Positions 50,391 through 63,888 of a stretch of DNA of 64,000 nt are shown here, in pieces (the first letter of the stretch is position 1; each line of letters opens with the position of its first letter). The DNA comes from Crossaster papposus. Lineage: Eukaryota > Echinodermata > Asteroidea > Velatida > Solasteridae. The position numbers and the translations under genes were made by a program. The stretch is from contig JBAIAA010000434.1 of NCBI GenBank assembly GCA_037893245.1, positions 62,001-126,000 on the forward strand. The letters are read 5' to 3'. The notes under the pieces are model-generated. The model made no database searches and was not told the origin of the DNA. It saw nothing but the letters and a program-made list of their open reading frames with translations.

Positions 50391-51321
50391 CTTATGCACA
50401 CTTCTTTCCCTTTACATATTGCTTATGCACACTTCTTTCCCTTTACATATTTCTTATGCACACTTCTTTCCATTTACATATTTCTTATGCACACTTCTTT
50501 CCCTTTACATATTTCTTATGCACACTTCTTTCCCTTTACATATTGCTTATGCACACTTCTTTCCCTTTACATATTTCTTATGCACACTTCTTTCCCTTTA
50601 CATATTTCTTATGCACACTTCTTTCCCTTTACATATTTCTTATGCACACTTCTTTCCCTTTACATATTTCTTATGCACACTTCTTTCCCTTTACATATTT
50701 CTTATGCACACTTCTTTCCCTTTACATATTTCGTATGCACACTTCTTTCCCTTTACATATTTCTTATGCACACTTCTTTCCCTTTACATATTTCTTATGC
50801 ACACTTCTTTCCCTTTACATATTTCTTATGCACACTTCTTTCCCTTTACATATTTCTTATGCACACTTCTTTCCCTTTACATATTTCTTATGCACACTTC
50901 TTTCCCTTTACATATTTCTTATGCACACTTCTTTCCCTTTACATATTTCTTATGCACACTTCTTTCCCTTTACATTTTTCTTATGCACACTTCTTTCCCT
51001 TTACATATTTCTTATGCACACTTCTTTCCCTTTACATATTTCTTATGCACACTTCTTTCCCTTTACATATTTCTTATGCACACTTCTTTCCCTTTACATA
51101 TTTCTTATGCACACTTCTTTCCCTTTACATATTTCTTATGCACACTTCTTTCCCTTTACATATTTCTTATGCACACTTCTTTCCCTTTACATATTTCTTT
51201 ATGCACACTTCTTTCCCTTTACATATTTCTTATGCACACTTCTTTCCCTTTACATATTTCTTATGCACACTTCTTTCCCTTTACATATTTCTTATGCACA
51301 CTTCTTTCCCTTTACATATTT

Positions 51322-51357
51322 AACTCGAGGGCTTGTTCCCACATCATGTGTTTATTT
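51322..51357 (+). repeat. 36-bp spacer, type B
   Basis: Followed directly by an ATTATGC monomer; nine monomers to the next spacer. Confidence 0.95.
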
Positions 51358-51636
51358 ATTATGCACACTTCTTTCCCTTTACATATTTCTTATGCACACT
51401 TCTTTCCCTTTACATATTTCTTATGCACACTTCTTTCCCTTTACATATTTCTTATGCACACTTCTTTCCCTTTACATATTTCTTATGCACACTTCTTTCC
51501 CTTTACATATTTCTTATGCACACTTCTTTCCCTTTACATATTTCTTATGCACACTTCTTTCCCTTTACATATTTCTTATGCACACTTCTTTCCCTTTACA
51601 TATTTCTTATGCACACTTCTTTCCCTTTACATATTT

Positions 51637-51672
51637 AACTCGAGGGCTTGTTCCCACATCATGTGTTTATTT
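51637..51672 (+). repeat. 36-bp spacer, type B
   Basis: Twenty-nine monomers follow, the second with CCCC near 51,721. No partner at the matching place after 53,633. Confidence 0.95.
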
Positions 51673-52572
51673 CTTATGCACACTTCTTTCCCTTTACATA
51701 TTTCTTATGCACACTTCTTTCCCCTTTACATATTTCTTATGCACACTTCTTTCCCTTTACATATTTCTTATGCACACTTCTTTCCCTTTACATATTTCTT
51801 ATGCACACTTCTTTCCCTTTACATATTTCTTATGCACACTTCTTTCCCTTTACATATTTCTTATGCACACTTCTTTCCCTTTACATATTTCTTATGCACA
51901 CTTCTTTCCCTTTACATATTTCTTATGCACACTTCTTTCCCTTTACATATTTCTTATGCACACTTCTTTCCCTTTACATATTTCTTATGCACACTTCTTT
52001 CCCTTTACATATTTCTTATGCACACTTCTTTCCCTTTACATATTTCTTATGCACACTTCTTTCCCTTTACATATGTCTTATGCACACTTCTTTCCCTTTA
52101 CATATTTCTTATGCACACTTCTTTCCCTTTACATATTTCTTATGCACACTTCTTTCCCTTTACATATTTCTTATGCACACTTCTTTCCCTTTACATATTT
52201 CTTATGCACACTTCTTTCCCTTTACATATTTCTTATGCACACTTCTTTCCCTTTACATATTTCTTATGCACACTTCTTTCCCTTTACATATTTCTTATGC
52301 ACACTTCTTTCCCTTTACATATTTCTTATGCACACTTCTTTCCCTTTACATATTTCTTATGCACACTTCTTTCCCTTTACATATTTCTTATGCACACTTC
52401 TTTCCCTTTACATATTTCTTATGCACACTTCTTTCCCTTTACATATTTCTTATGCACACTTCTTTCCCTTTACATATTTCTTATGCACACTTCTTTCCCT
52501 TTACATATTTCTTATGCACACTTCTTTCCCTTTACATATTTCTTATGCACACTTCTTTCCCTTTACATATTT

Positions 52573-52608
52573 AACTCGAGGGCTTGTTCCCACATCATGT
52601 GTTTATTT
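52573..52608 (+). repeat. 36-bp spacer, type B
   Basis: One monomer and then three TTGTTATGC monomers; 33 monomers follow, one with an extra T. Confidence 0.95.
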
Positions 52609-53632
52609 CTTATGCACACTTCTTTCCCTTTACATATTTGTTATGCACACTTCTTTCCCTTTACATATTTGTTATGCACACTTCTTTCCCTTTACATATT
52701 TGTTATGCACACTTCTTTCCCTTTACATATTTCTTATGCACACTTCTTTCCCTTTACATATTTCTTATGCACACTTCTTTCCCTTTACATATTTCTTATG
52801 CACACTTCTTTCCCTTTACATATTTCTTATGCACACTTCTTTCCCTTTACATATTTCTTATGCACACTTCTTTCCCTTTACATATTTCTTATGCACACTT
52901 CTTTCCCTTTACATATTTCTTATGCACACTTCTTTCCCTTTACATATTTCTTATGCAAACTTCTTTCCCTTTACATATTTCGTATGCACACTTCTTTCCC
53001 TTTACATATTTCTTATGCACACTTCTTTCCCTTTACATATTTCTTATGCACACTTCTTTCCCTTTACATATTTCGTATGCACACTTCTTTCCCTTTACAT
53101 ATTTCTTATGCACACTTCTTTCCCTTTACATATTTCTTATGCACACTTCTTTCCCTTTACATATTTCTTATGCACACTTCTTTCCCTTTACATATTTCTT
53201 ATGCACACTTCTTTCCCTTTACATATTTCTTATGCACACTTCTTTCCCTTTACATATTTCTTATGCACACTTCTTTCCCTTTACATATTTCTTATGCACA
53301 CTTCTTTCCCTTTACATATTTCTTATGCACACTTCTTTCCCTTTACATATTTCTTATGCACACTTCTTTCCCTTTACATATTTCTTATGCACACTTCTTT
53401 CCCTTTACATATTTCTTATGCACACTTCTTTCCCTTTACATATTTCTTATGCACACTTCTTTCCCTTTACATATTTCTTATGCACACTTCTTTCCCTTTA
53501 CATATTTCTTTATGCACACTTCTTTCCCTTTACATATTTCTTATGCACACTTCTTTCCCTTTACATATTTCTTATGCACACTTCTTTCCCTTTACATATT
53601 TCTTATGCACACTTCTTTCCCTTTACATATTT

Positions 53633-53668
53633 AACTCGAGGGCTTGTTCCCACATCATGTGTTTATTT
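53633..53668 (+). repeat. 36-bp spacer, type B
   Basis: Followed directly by ATTATGC; 42 monomers follow, with ACATATGTC near 54,471. Confidence 0.95.
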
Positions 53669-54970
53669 ATTATGCACACTTCTTTCCCTTTACATATTTC
53701 TTATGCACACTTCTTTCCCTTTACATATTTCTTATGCACACTTCTTTCCCTTTACATATTTCTTATGCACACTTCTTTCCCTTTACATATTTCTTATGCA
53801 CACTTCTTTCCCTTTACATATTTCTTATGCACACTTCTTTCCCTTTACATATTTCTTATGCACACTTCTTTCCCTTTACATATTTCTTATGCACACTTCT
53901 TTTCCTTTACATATTTCTTATGCACACTTCTTTCCCTTTACATATTTCTTATGCACACTTCTTTCCCTTTACATATTTCTTATGCACACTTCTTTCCCTT
54001 TACATATTTCTTATGCACACTTCTTTCCCTTTACATATTTCTTATGCACACTTCTTTCCCTTTACATATTTCTTATGCACACTTCTTTCCCTTTACATAT
54101 TTCTTATGCACACTTCTTTCCCTTTACATATTTCTTATGCACACTTCTTTCCCTTTACATATTTCTTATGCACACTTCTTTCCCTTTACATATTTCTTAT
54201 GCACACTTCTTTCCCTTTACATATTTCTTATGCACACTTCTTTCCCTTTACATATTTCTTATGCACACTTCTTTCCCTTTACATATTTCTTATGCACACT
54301 TCTTTCCCTTTACATATTTCTTATGCACACTTCTTTCCCTTTACATATTTCTTATGCACACTTCTTTCCCTTTACATATTTCTTATGCACACTTCTTTCC
54401 CTTTACATATTTCTTATGCACACTTCTTTCCCTTTACATATTTCTTATGCACACTTCTTTCCCTTTACATATGTCTTATGCACACTTCTTTCCCTTTACA
54501 TATTTCTTATGCACACTTCTTTCCCTTTACATATTTCTTATGCACACTTCTTTCCCTTTACATATTTCTTATGCACACTTCTTTCCCTTTACATATTTCT
54601 TATGCACACTTCTTTCCCTTTACATATTTCTTATGCACACTTCTTTCCCTTTACATATTTCTTATGCACACTTCTTTCCCTTTACATATTTCTTATGCAC
54701 ACTTCTTTCCCTTTACATATTTCTTATGCACACTTCTTTCCCTTTACATATTTGTTATGCACACTTCTTTCCCTTTACATATTTGTTATGCACACTTCTT
54801 TCCCTTTACATATTTCTTATGCACACTTCTTTCCCTTTACATATTTCTTATGCACACTTCTTTCCCTTTACATATTTCTTATGCACACTTCTTTCCCTTT
54901 ACATATTTCTTATGCACACTTCTTTCCCTTTACATATTTCTTATGCACACTTCTTTCCCTTTACATATTT

Positions 54971-55006
54971 AACTCGAGGGCTTGTTCCCACATCATGTGT
55001 TTATTT
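54971..55006 (+). repeat. 36-bp spacer, type B
   Basis: Partner of 52,573 at 2,398 bp; 33 monomers follow, one with an extra T. Confidence 0.95.
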
Positions 55007-56030
55007 CTTATGCACACTTCTTTCCCTTTACATATTTGTTATGCACACTTCTTTCCCTTTACATATTTGTTATGCACACTTCTTTCCCTTTACATATTTG
55101 TTATGCACACTTCTTTCCCTTTACATATTTCTTATGCACACTTCTTTCCCTTTACATATTTCTTATGCACACTTCTTTCCCTTTACATATTTCTTATGCA
55201 CACTTCTTTCCCTTTACATATTTCTTATGCACACTTCTTTCCCTTTACATATTTCTTATGCACACTTCTTTCCCTTTACATATTTCTTATGCACACTTCT
55301 TTCCCTTTACATATTTCTTATGCACACTTCTTTCCCTTTACATATTTCTTATGCAAACTTCTTTCCCTTTACATATTTCGTATGCACACTTCTTTCCCTT
55401 TACATATTTCTTATGCACACTTCTTTCCCTTTACATATTTCTTATGCACACTTCTTTCCCTTTACATATTTCGTATGCACACTTCTTTCCCTTTACATAT
55501 TTCTTATGCACACTTCTTTCCCTTTACATATTTCTTATGCACACTTCTTTCCCTTTACATATTTCTTATGCACACTTCTTTCCCTTTACATATTTCTTAT
55601 GCACACTTCTTTCCCTTTACATATTTCTTATGCACACTTCTTTCCCTTTACATATTTCTTATGCACACTTCTTTCCCTTTACATATTTCTTATGCACACT
55701 TCTTTCCCTTTACATATTTCTTATGCACACTTCTTTCCCTTTACATATTTCTTATGCACACTTCTTTCCCTTTACATATTTCTTATGCACACTTCTTTCC
55801 CTTTACATATTTCTTATGCACACTTCTTTCCCTTTACATATTTCTTATGCACACTTCTTTCCCTTTACATATTTCTTATGCACACTTCTTTCCCTTTACA
55901 TATTTCTTTATGCACACTTCTTTCCCTTTACATATTTCTTATGCACACTTCTTTCCCTTTACATATTTCTTATGCACACTTCTTTCCCTTTACATATTTC
56001 TTATGCACACTTCTTTCCCTTTACATATTT

Positions 56031-56066
56031 AACTCGAGGGCTTGTTCCCACATCATGTGTTTATTT
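56031..56066 (+). repeat. 36-bp spacer, type B
   Basis: Followed directly by ATTATGC; 14 monomers follow. Confidence 0.95.
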
Positions 56067-56500
56067 ATTATGCACACTTCTTTCCCTTTACATATTTCTT
56101 ATGCACACTTCTTTCCCTTTACATATTTCTTATGCACACTTCTTTCCCTTTACATATTTCTTATGCACACTTCTTTCCCTTTACATATTTCTTATGCACA
56201 CTTCTTTCCCTTTACATATTTCTTATGCACACTTCTTTCCCTTTACATATTTCTTATGCACACTTCTTTCCCTTTACATATTTCTTATGCACACTTCTTT
56301 TCCTTTACATATTTCTTATGCACACTTCTTTCCCTTTACATATTTCTTATGCACACTTCTTTCCCTTTACATATTTCTTATGCACACTTCTTTCCCTTTA
56401 CATATTTCTTATGCACACTTCTTTCCCTTTACATATTTCTTATGCACACTTCTTTCCCTTTACATATTTCTTATGCACACTTCTTTCCCTTTACATATTT

Positions 56501-56536
56501 AACTCGAGGGCTTGTCCCGACATCATGTGTTTATTT
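56501..56536 (+). repeat. 36-bp spacer, type A (last type A)
   Basis: TATTGCTTA monomers at +66 and +190. No type A spacer is seen to the right of this one. Confidence 0.95.
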
Positions 56537-56753
56537 CTTATGCACACTTCTTTCCCTTTACATATTGCTTATGCACACTTCTTTCCCTTTACATATTTCT
56601 TATGCACACTTCTTTCCCTTTACATATTTCTTATGCACACTTCTTTCCCTTTACATATTTCTTATGCACACTTCTTTCCCTTTACATATTGCTTATGCAC
56701 ACTTCTTTCCCTTTACATATTTCTTATGCACACTTCTTTCCCTTTACATATTT

Positions 56754-56790
56754 CTTATGCACACTTCTTTCCCTTTACATATTCATATTT
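56754..56790 (+). repeat. 37-bp monomer with 6-bp duplication
   Basis: Ends TACATATTCATATTT: CATATT is repeated. It marks the left edge of the invariant tract and is the only unit of this kind. Confidence 0.9.
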
Positions 56791-57657
56791 CTTATGCACA
56801 CTTCTTTCCCTTTACATATTTCTTATGCACACTTCTTTCCCTTTACATATTTCTTATGCACACTTCTTTCCCTTTACATATTTCTTATGCACACTTCTTT
56901 CCCTTTACATATTTCTTATGCACACTTCTTTCCCTTTACATATTTCTTATGCACACTTCTTTCCCTTTACATATTTCTTATGCACACTTCTTTCCCTTTA
57001 CATATTTCTTATGCACACTTCTTTCCCTTTACATATTTCTTATGCACACTTCTTTCCCTTTACATATTTCTTATGCACACTTCTTTCCCTTTACATATTT
57101 CTTATGCACACTTCTTTCCCTTTACATATTTCTTATGCACACTTCTTTCCCTTTACATATTTCTTATGCACACTTCTTTCCCTTTACATATTTCTTATGC
57201 ACACTTCTTTCCCTTTACATATTTCTTATGCACACTTCTTTCCCTTTACATATTTCTTATGCACACTTCTTTCCCTTTACATATTTCTTATGCACACTTC
57301 TTTCCCTTTACATATTTCTTATGCACACTTCTTTCCCTTTACATATTTCTTATGCACACTTCTTTCCCTTTACATATTTCTTATGCACACTTCTTTCCCT
57401 TTACATATTTCTTATGCACACTTCTTTCCCTTTACATATTTCTTATGCACACTTCTTTCCCTTTACATATTTCTTATGCACACTTCTTTCCCTTTACATA
57501 TTTCTTATGCACACTTCTTTCCCTTTACATATTTCTTATGCACACTTCTTTCCCTTTACATATTTCTTATGCACACTTCTTTCCCTTTACATATTTCTTA
57601 TGCACACTTCTTTCCCTTTACATATTTCTTATGCACACTTCTTTCCCTTTACATATT

Positions 57658-57689
57658 AACTCGAGGCTTGTTCCACATCTTGTTTATTT
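57658..57689 (+). repeat. Degenerate 32-bp spacer, type B-like
   Basis: GGG is GG, CCC is CC, CATCATGTG is CATCTTG, and the monomer before it has lost one T of TTT. It reads CTTGTTCC, closest to type B. It lies inside the otherwise invariant tract; 92 monomers follow. Confidence 0.92.
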
Positions 57690-60541
57690 CTTATGCACAC
57701 TTCTTTCCCTTTACATATTTCTTATGCACACTTCTTTCCCTTTACATATTTCTTATGCACACTTCTTTCCCTTTACATATTTCTTATGCACACTTCTTTC
57801 CCTTTACATATTTCTTATGCACACTTCTTTCCCTTTACATATTTCTTATGCACACTTCTTTCCCTTTACATATTTCTTATGCACACTTCTTTCCCTTTAC
57901 ATATTTCTTATGCACACTTCTTTCCCTTTACATATTTCTTATGCACACTTCTTTCCCTTTACATATTTCTTATGCACACTTCTTTCCCTTTACATATTTC
58001 TTATGCACACTTCTTTCCCTTTACATATTTCTTATGCACACTTCTTTCCCTTTACATATTTCTTATGCACACTTCTTTCCCTTTACATATTTCTTATGCA
58101 CACTTCTTTCCCTTTACATATTTCTTATGCACACTTCTTTCCCTTTACATATTTCTTATGCACACTTCTTTCCCTTTACATATTTCTTATGCACACTTCT
58201 TTCCCTTTACATATTTCTTATGCACACTTCTTTCCCTTTACATATTTCTTATGCACACTTCTTTCCCTTTACATATTTCTTATGCACACTTCTTTCCCTT
58301 TACATATTTCTTATGCACACTTCTTTCCCTTTACATATTTCTTATGCACACTTCTTTCCCTTTACATATTTCTTATGCACACTTCTTTCCCTTTACATAT
58401 TTCTTATGCACACTTCTTTCCCTTTACATATTTCTTATGCACACTTCTTTCCCTTTACATATTTCTTATGCACACTTCTTTCCCTTTACATATTTCTTAT
58501 GCACACTTCTTTCCCTTTACATATTTCTTATGCACACTTCTTTCCCTTTACATATTTCTTATGCACACTTCTTTCCCTTTACATATTTCTTATGCACACT
58601 TCTTTCCCTTTACATATTTCTTATGCACACTTCTTTCCCTTTACATATTTCTTATGCACACTTCTTTCCCTTTACATATTTCTTATGCACACTTCTTTCC
58701 CTTTACATATTTCTTATGCACACTTCTTTCCCTTTACATATTTCTTATGCACACTTCTTTCCCTTTACATATTTCTTATGCACACTTCTTTCCCTTTACA
58801 TATTTCTTATGCACACTTCTTTCCCTTTACATATTTCTTATGCACACTTCTTTCCCTTTACATATTTCTTATGCACACTTCTTTCCCTTTACATATTTCT
58901 TATGCACACTTCTTTCCCTTTACATATTTCTTATGCACACTTCTTTCCCTTTACATATTTCTTATGCACACTTCTTTCCCTTTACATATTTCTTATGCAC
59001 ACTTCTTTCCCTTTACATATTTCTTATGCACACTTCTTTCCCTTTACATATTTCTTATGCACACTTCTTTCCCTTTACATATTTCTTATGCACACTTCTT
59101 TCCCTTTACATATTTCTTATGCACACTTCTTTCCCTTTACATATTTCTTATGCACACTTCTTTCCCTTTACATATTTCTTATGCACACTTCTTTCCCTTT
59201 ACATATTTCTTATGCACACTTCTTTCCCTTTACATATTTCTTATGCACACTTCTTTCCCTTTACATATTTCTTATGCACACTTCTTTCCCTTTACATATT
59301 TCTTATGCACACTTCTTTCCCTTTACATATTTCTTATGCACACTTCTTTCCCTTTACATATTTCTTATGCACACTTCTTTCCCTTTACATATTTCTTATG
59401 CACACTTCTTTCCCTTTACATATTTCTTATGCACACTTCTTTCCCTTTACATATTTCTTATGCACACTTCTTTCCCTTTACATATTTCTTATGCACACTT
59501 CTTTCCCTTTACATATTTCTTATGCACACTTCTTTCCCTTTACATATTTCTTATGCACACTTCTTTCCCTTTACATATTTCTTATGCACACTTCTTTCCC
59601 TTTACATATTTCTTATGCACACTTCTTTCCCTTTACATATTTCTTATGCACACTTCTTTCCCTTTACATATTTCTTATGCACACTTCTTTCCCTTTACAT
59701 ATTTCTTATGCACACTTCTTTCCCTTTACATATTTCTTATGCACACTTCTTTCCCTTTACATATTTCTTATGCACACTTCTTTCCCTTTACATATTTCTT
59801 ATGCACACTTCTTTCCCTTTACATATTTCTTATGCACACTTCTTTCCCTTTACATATTTCTTATGCACACTTCTTTCCCTTTACATATTTCTTATGCACA
59901 CTTCTTTCCCTTTACATATTTCTTATGCACACTTCTTTCCCTTTACATATTTCTTATGCACACTTCTTTCCCTTTACATATTTCTTATGCACACTTCTTT
60001 CCCTTTACATATTTCTTATGCACACTTCTTTCCCTTTACATATTTCTTATGCACACTTCTTTCCCTTTACATATTTCTTATGCACACTTCTTTCCCTTTA
60101 CATATTTCTTATGCACACTTCTTTCCCTTTACATATTTCTTATGCACACTTCTTTCCCTTTACATATTTCTTATGCACACTTCTTTCCCTTTACATATTT
60201 CTTATGCACACTTCTTTCCCTTTACATATTTCTTATGCACACTTCTTTCCCTTTACATATTTCTTATGCACACTTCTTTCCCTTTACATATTTCTTATGC
60301 ACACTTCTTTCCCTTTACATATTTCTTATGCACACTTCTTTCCCTTTACATATTTCTTATGCACACTTCTTTCCCTTTACATATTTCTTATGCACACTTC
60401 TTTCCCTTTACATATTTCTTATGCACACTTCTTTCCCTTTACATATTTCTTATGCACACTTCTTTCCCTTTACATATTTCTTATGCACACTTCTTTCCCT
60501 TTACATATTTCTCATGCACACTTCTTTCCCTTTACATATTT

Positions 60542-60577
60542 AACTCGAGGGCTTGTTCCCACATCATGTGTTTATTT
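60542..60577 (+). repeat. 36-bp spacer, type B
   Basis: Preceded by a CTCATGC monomer, as is the last spacer at 63,889; 27 monomers follow. Confidence 0.95.
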
Positions 60578-61414
60578 CTTATGCACACTTCTTTCCCTTT
60601 ACATATTTCTTATGCACACTTCTTTCCCTTTACATATTTCTTATGCACACTTCTTTCCCTTTACATATTTCTTATGCACACTTCTTTCCCTTTACATATT
60701 TCTTATGCACACTTCTTTCCCTTTACATATTTCTTATGCACACTTCTTTCCCTTTACATATTTCTTATGCACACTTCTTTCCCTTTACATATTTCTTATG
60801 CACACTTCTTTCCCTTTACATATTTCTTATGCACACTTCTTTCCCTTTACATATTTCTTATGCACACTTCTTTCCCTTTACATATTTCTTATGCACACTT
60901 CTTTCCCTTTACATATTTCTTATGCACACTTCTTTCCCTTTACATATTTCTTATGCACACTTCTTTCCCTTTACATATTTCTTATGCACACTTCTTTCCC
61001 TTTACATATTTCTTATGCACACTTCTTTCCCTTTACATATTTCTTATGCACACTTCTTTCCCTTTACATATTTCTTATGCACACTTCTTTCCCTTTACAT
61101 ATTTCTTATGCACACTTCTTTCCCTTTACATATTTCTTATGCACACTTCTTTCCCTTTACATATTTCTTATGCACACTTCTTTCCCTTTACATATTTCTT
61201 ATGCACACTTCTTTCCCTTTACATATTTCTTATGCACACTTCTTTCCCTTTACATATTTCTTATGCACACTTCTTTCCCTTTACATATTTATTATGCACA
61301 CTTCTTTCCCTTTACATATTTCTTATGCACACTTCTTTCCCTTTACATATTTATTATGCACACTTCTTTCCCTTTACATATTTCTTATGCACACTTCTTT
61401 CCCTTTACATATTT

Positions 61415-61450
61415 AACTCGAGGGCTTGTTCCCACATCATGTGTTTATTT
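61415..61450 (+). repeat. 36-bp spacer, type B
   Basis: Three monomers follow. C1-to-A monomers lie just before it near 61,291 and 61,353. Confidence 0.95.
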
Positions 61451-61543
61451 CTTATGCACACTTCTTTCCCTTTACATATTTCTTATGCACACTTCTTTCC
61501 CTTTACATATTTCTTATGCACACTTCTTTCCCTTTACATATTT

Positions 61544-61579
61544 AACTCGAGGGCTTGTTCCCACATCATGTGTTTATTT
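61544..61579 (+). repeat. 36-bp spacer, type B
   Basis: Nine monomers follow, one with TTCACTTTA at 61,784. Confidence 0.95.
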
Positions 61580-61858
61580 CTTATGCACACTTCTTTCCCT
61601 TTACATATTTCTTATGCACACTTCTTTCCCTTTACATATTTCTTATGCACACTTCTTTCCCTTTACATATTTCTTATGCACACTTCTTTCCCTTTACATA
61701 TTTCTTATGCACACTTCTTTCCCTTTACATATTTCTTATGCACACTTCTTTCCCTTTACATATTTCTTATGCACACTTCTTTCACTTTACATATTTCTTA
61801 TGCACACTTCTTTCCCTTTACATATTTCTTATGCACACTTCTTTCCCTTTACATATTT

Positions 61859-61894
61859 AACTCGAGGGCTTGTTCCCACATCATGTGTTTATTT
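61859..61894 (+). repeat. 36-bp spacer, type B
   Basis: Only one monomer separates it from the next spacer, giving a 67-bp spacer-monomer unit. Confidence 0.95.
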
Positions 61895-61925
61895 CTTATG
61901 CACACTTCTTTCCCTTTACATATTT

Positions 61926-61961
61926 AACTCGAGGGCTTGTTCCCACATCATGTGTTTATTT
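61926..61961 (+). repeat. 36-bp spacer, type B
   Basis: Three monomers follow; partner of 61,415 at 511 bp. Confidence 0.95.
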
Positions 61962-62054
61962 CTTATGCACACTTCTTTCCCTTTACATATTTCTTATGCA
62001 CACTTCTTTCCCTTTACATATTTCTTATGCACACTTCTTTCCCTTTACATATTT

Positions 62055-62090
62055 AACTCGAGGGCTTGTTCCCACATCATGTGTTTATTT
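62055..62090 (+). repeat. 36-bp spacer, type B
   Basis: Fifty-eight monomers follow; TTCACTTTA monomer at 62,295. Confidence 0.95.
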
Positions 62091-63888
62091 CTTATGCACA
62101 CTTCTTTCCCTTTACATATTTCTTATGCACACTTCTTTCCCTTTACATATTTCTTATGCACACTTCTTTCCCTTTACATATTTCTTATGCACACTTCTTT
62201 CCCTTTACATATTTCTTATGCACACTTCTTTCCCTTTACATATTTCTTATGCACACTTCTTTCCCTTTACATATTTCTTATGCACACTTCTTTCACTTTA
62301 CATATTTCTTATGCACACTTCTTTCCCTTTACATATTTCTTATGCACACTTTTTTCCCTTTACATATTTCTTATGCACACTTCTTTCACTTTACATATTT
62401 CTTATGCACACTTCTTTCCCTTTACATATTTCTTATGCACACTTCTTTCCCTTTACATATTTCTTATGCAAACTTCTTTCCCTTTACATATTTCTTATGC
62501 ACACTTCTTTCCATTTACATATTTCTTATGCACACTTCTTTCCCTTTACATATTTCTTATGCACACTTCTTTCCCTTTACATATTTCTTATGCACACTTC
62601 TTTCCCTTTACATATTTCTTATGCACACTTCTTTCCCTTTACATATTTCTTATGCACACTTCTTTCCCTTTACATATTTCTTATGCACACTTCTTTCCCT
62701 TTACATATTTCTTATGCACACTTCTTTCCCTTTACATATTTCTTATGCACACTTCTTTCCCTTTACATATTTCTTATGCACACTTCTTTCCCTTTACATA
62801 TTTCTTATGCACACTTCTTTCCCTTTACATATTTCTTATGCACACTTCTTTCCCTTTACATATTTCTTATGCACACTTCTTTCCCTTTACATATTTCTTA
62901 TGCACACTTCTTTCCCTTTACATATTTCTTATGCACACTTCTTTCCCTTTACATATTTCTTATGCACACTTCTTTCCCTTTACATATTTCTTATGCACAC
63001 TTCTTTCCCTTTACATATTTCTTATGCACACTTCTTTCCCTTTACATATTTCTTATGCACACTTCTTTCCCTTTACATATTTCTTATGCACACTTCTTTC
63101 CCTTTACATATTTCTTATGCACACTTCTTTCCCTTTACATATTTCTTATGCACACTTCTTTCCCTTTACATATTTCTTATGCACACTTCTTTCCCTTTAC
63201 ATATTTCTTATGCACACTTCTTTCCCTTTACATATTTCTTATGCACACTTCTTTCCCTTTACATATTTCTTATGCACACTTCTTTCCCTTTACATATTTC
63301 TTATGCACACTTCTTTCCCTTTACATATTTCGTATGCACACTTCTTTCCCTTTACATATTTCGTATGCACACTTCTTTCCCTTTACATATTTCTTATGCA
63401 CACTTCTTTCCCTTTACATATTTGTTATGCACACTTCTTTCCCTTTACATATTTCTTATTCACACTTCTTTCCCTTTACATATTTCTTATGCACACTTCT
63501 TTCCCTTTACATATTTCTTATGCACACTTCTTTCCCTTTACATATTTCTTATGCACACTTCTTTCCCTTTACATATTTCTTATGCACACTTCTTTCCCTT
63601 TACATATTTCTTATGCACACTTCTTTCCCTTTACATATTTCTTATGCACACTTCTTTCCCTTTACATATTTCTTATGCACACTTCTTTCCCTTTACATAT
63701 TTCTTATGCACACTTCTTTCCCTTTACATATTTCTTATGCACACTCCTTTCCCTTTACATATTTCTTATGCACACTTCTTTCCCTTTACATATTTCTTAT
63801 GCACACTTCTTTCCCTTTACATATTTCTTATGCACACTTCTTTCCCTTTACATATTTCTCATGCACACTTCTTTCCCTTTACATATTT

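Larger units (their letters stand above)
48858..51321 (+). repeat. 22, 24 and 30 monomer blocks after type A spacers
   Basis: Three type A spacers (48858, 49576, 50355). The last two carry the TATTGCTTA monomer just after the first monomer. The 24-monomer block has a C lost near 49,630; the 30-monomer block has an extra T (TTTCTTTATG) near 51,199. Confidence 0.83.
51322..56500 (+). repeat. Type B modules with 2,311 and 2,398-bp shifts
   Basis: Spacers at 51322, 51637, 52573, 53633, 54971 and 56031 are all type B. 52,573-53,633 and 54,971-56,031 match at 2,398 bp, down to a GCAAACTTC monomer (near 52,957 and 55,355), three TTGTTATGC monomers after the spacer and the extra-T monomer (near 53,511 and 55,909). 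The spacers at 51,322, 53,633 and 56,031 are each followed directly by an ATTATGC monomer. Confidence 0.88.
56501..60541 (+). repeat. Nearly invariant monomer tract
   Basis: After a type A spacer, the first eight monomers include the two TATTGCTTA forms and a 37-bp monomer at 56,754-56,790. From 56,791 to 57,657 there are 28 monomers and from 57,690 to 60,541 another 92, with no base change seen by eye except CTCATGC at 60,513. Only the degenerate spacer at 57,658 interrupts. All three forward translations are equally uniform, which supports the reading at every codon position. Confidence 0.85.

Noticed and set aside
57690-57720. Yeast-type replication origin core (T-rich TTTACATATTT)
   Set aside because: It matches the 11-base consensus at about 9 sites only, and such near matches are frequent in AT-rich DNA; no flanking elements can be judged.
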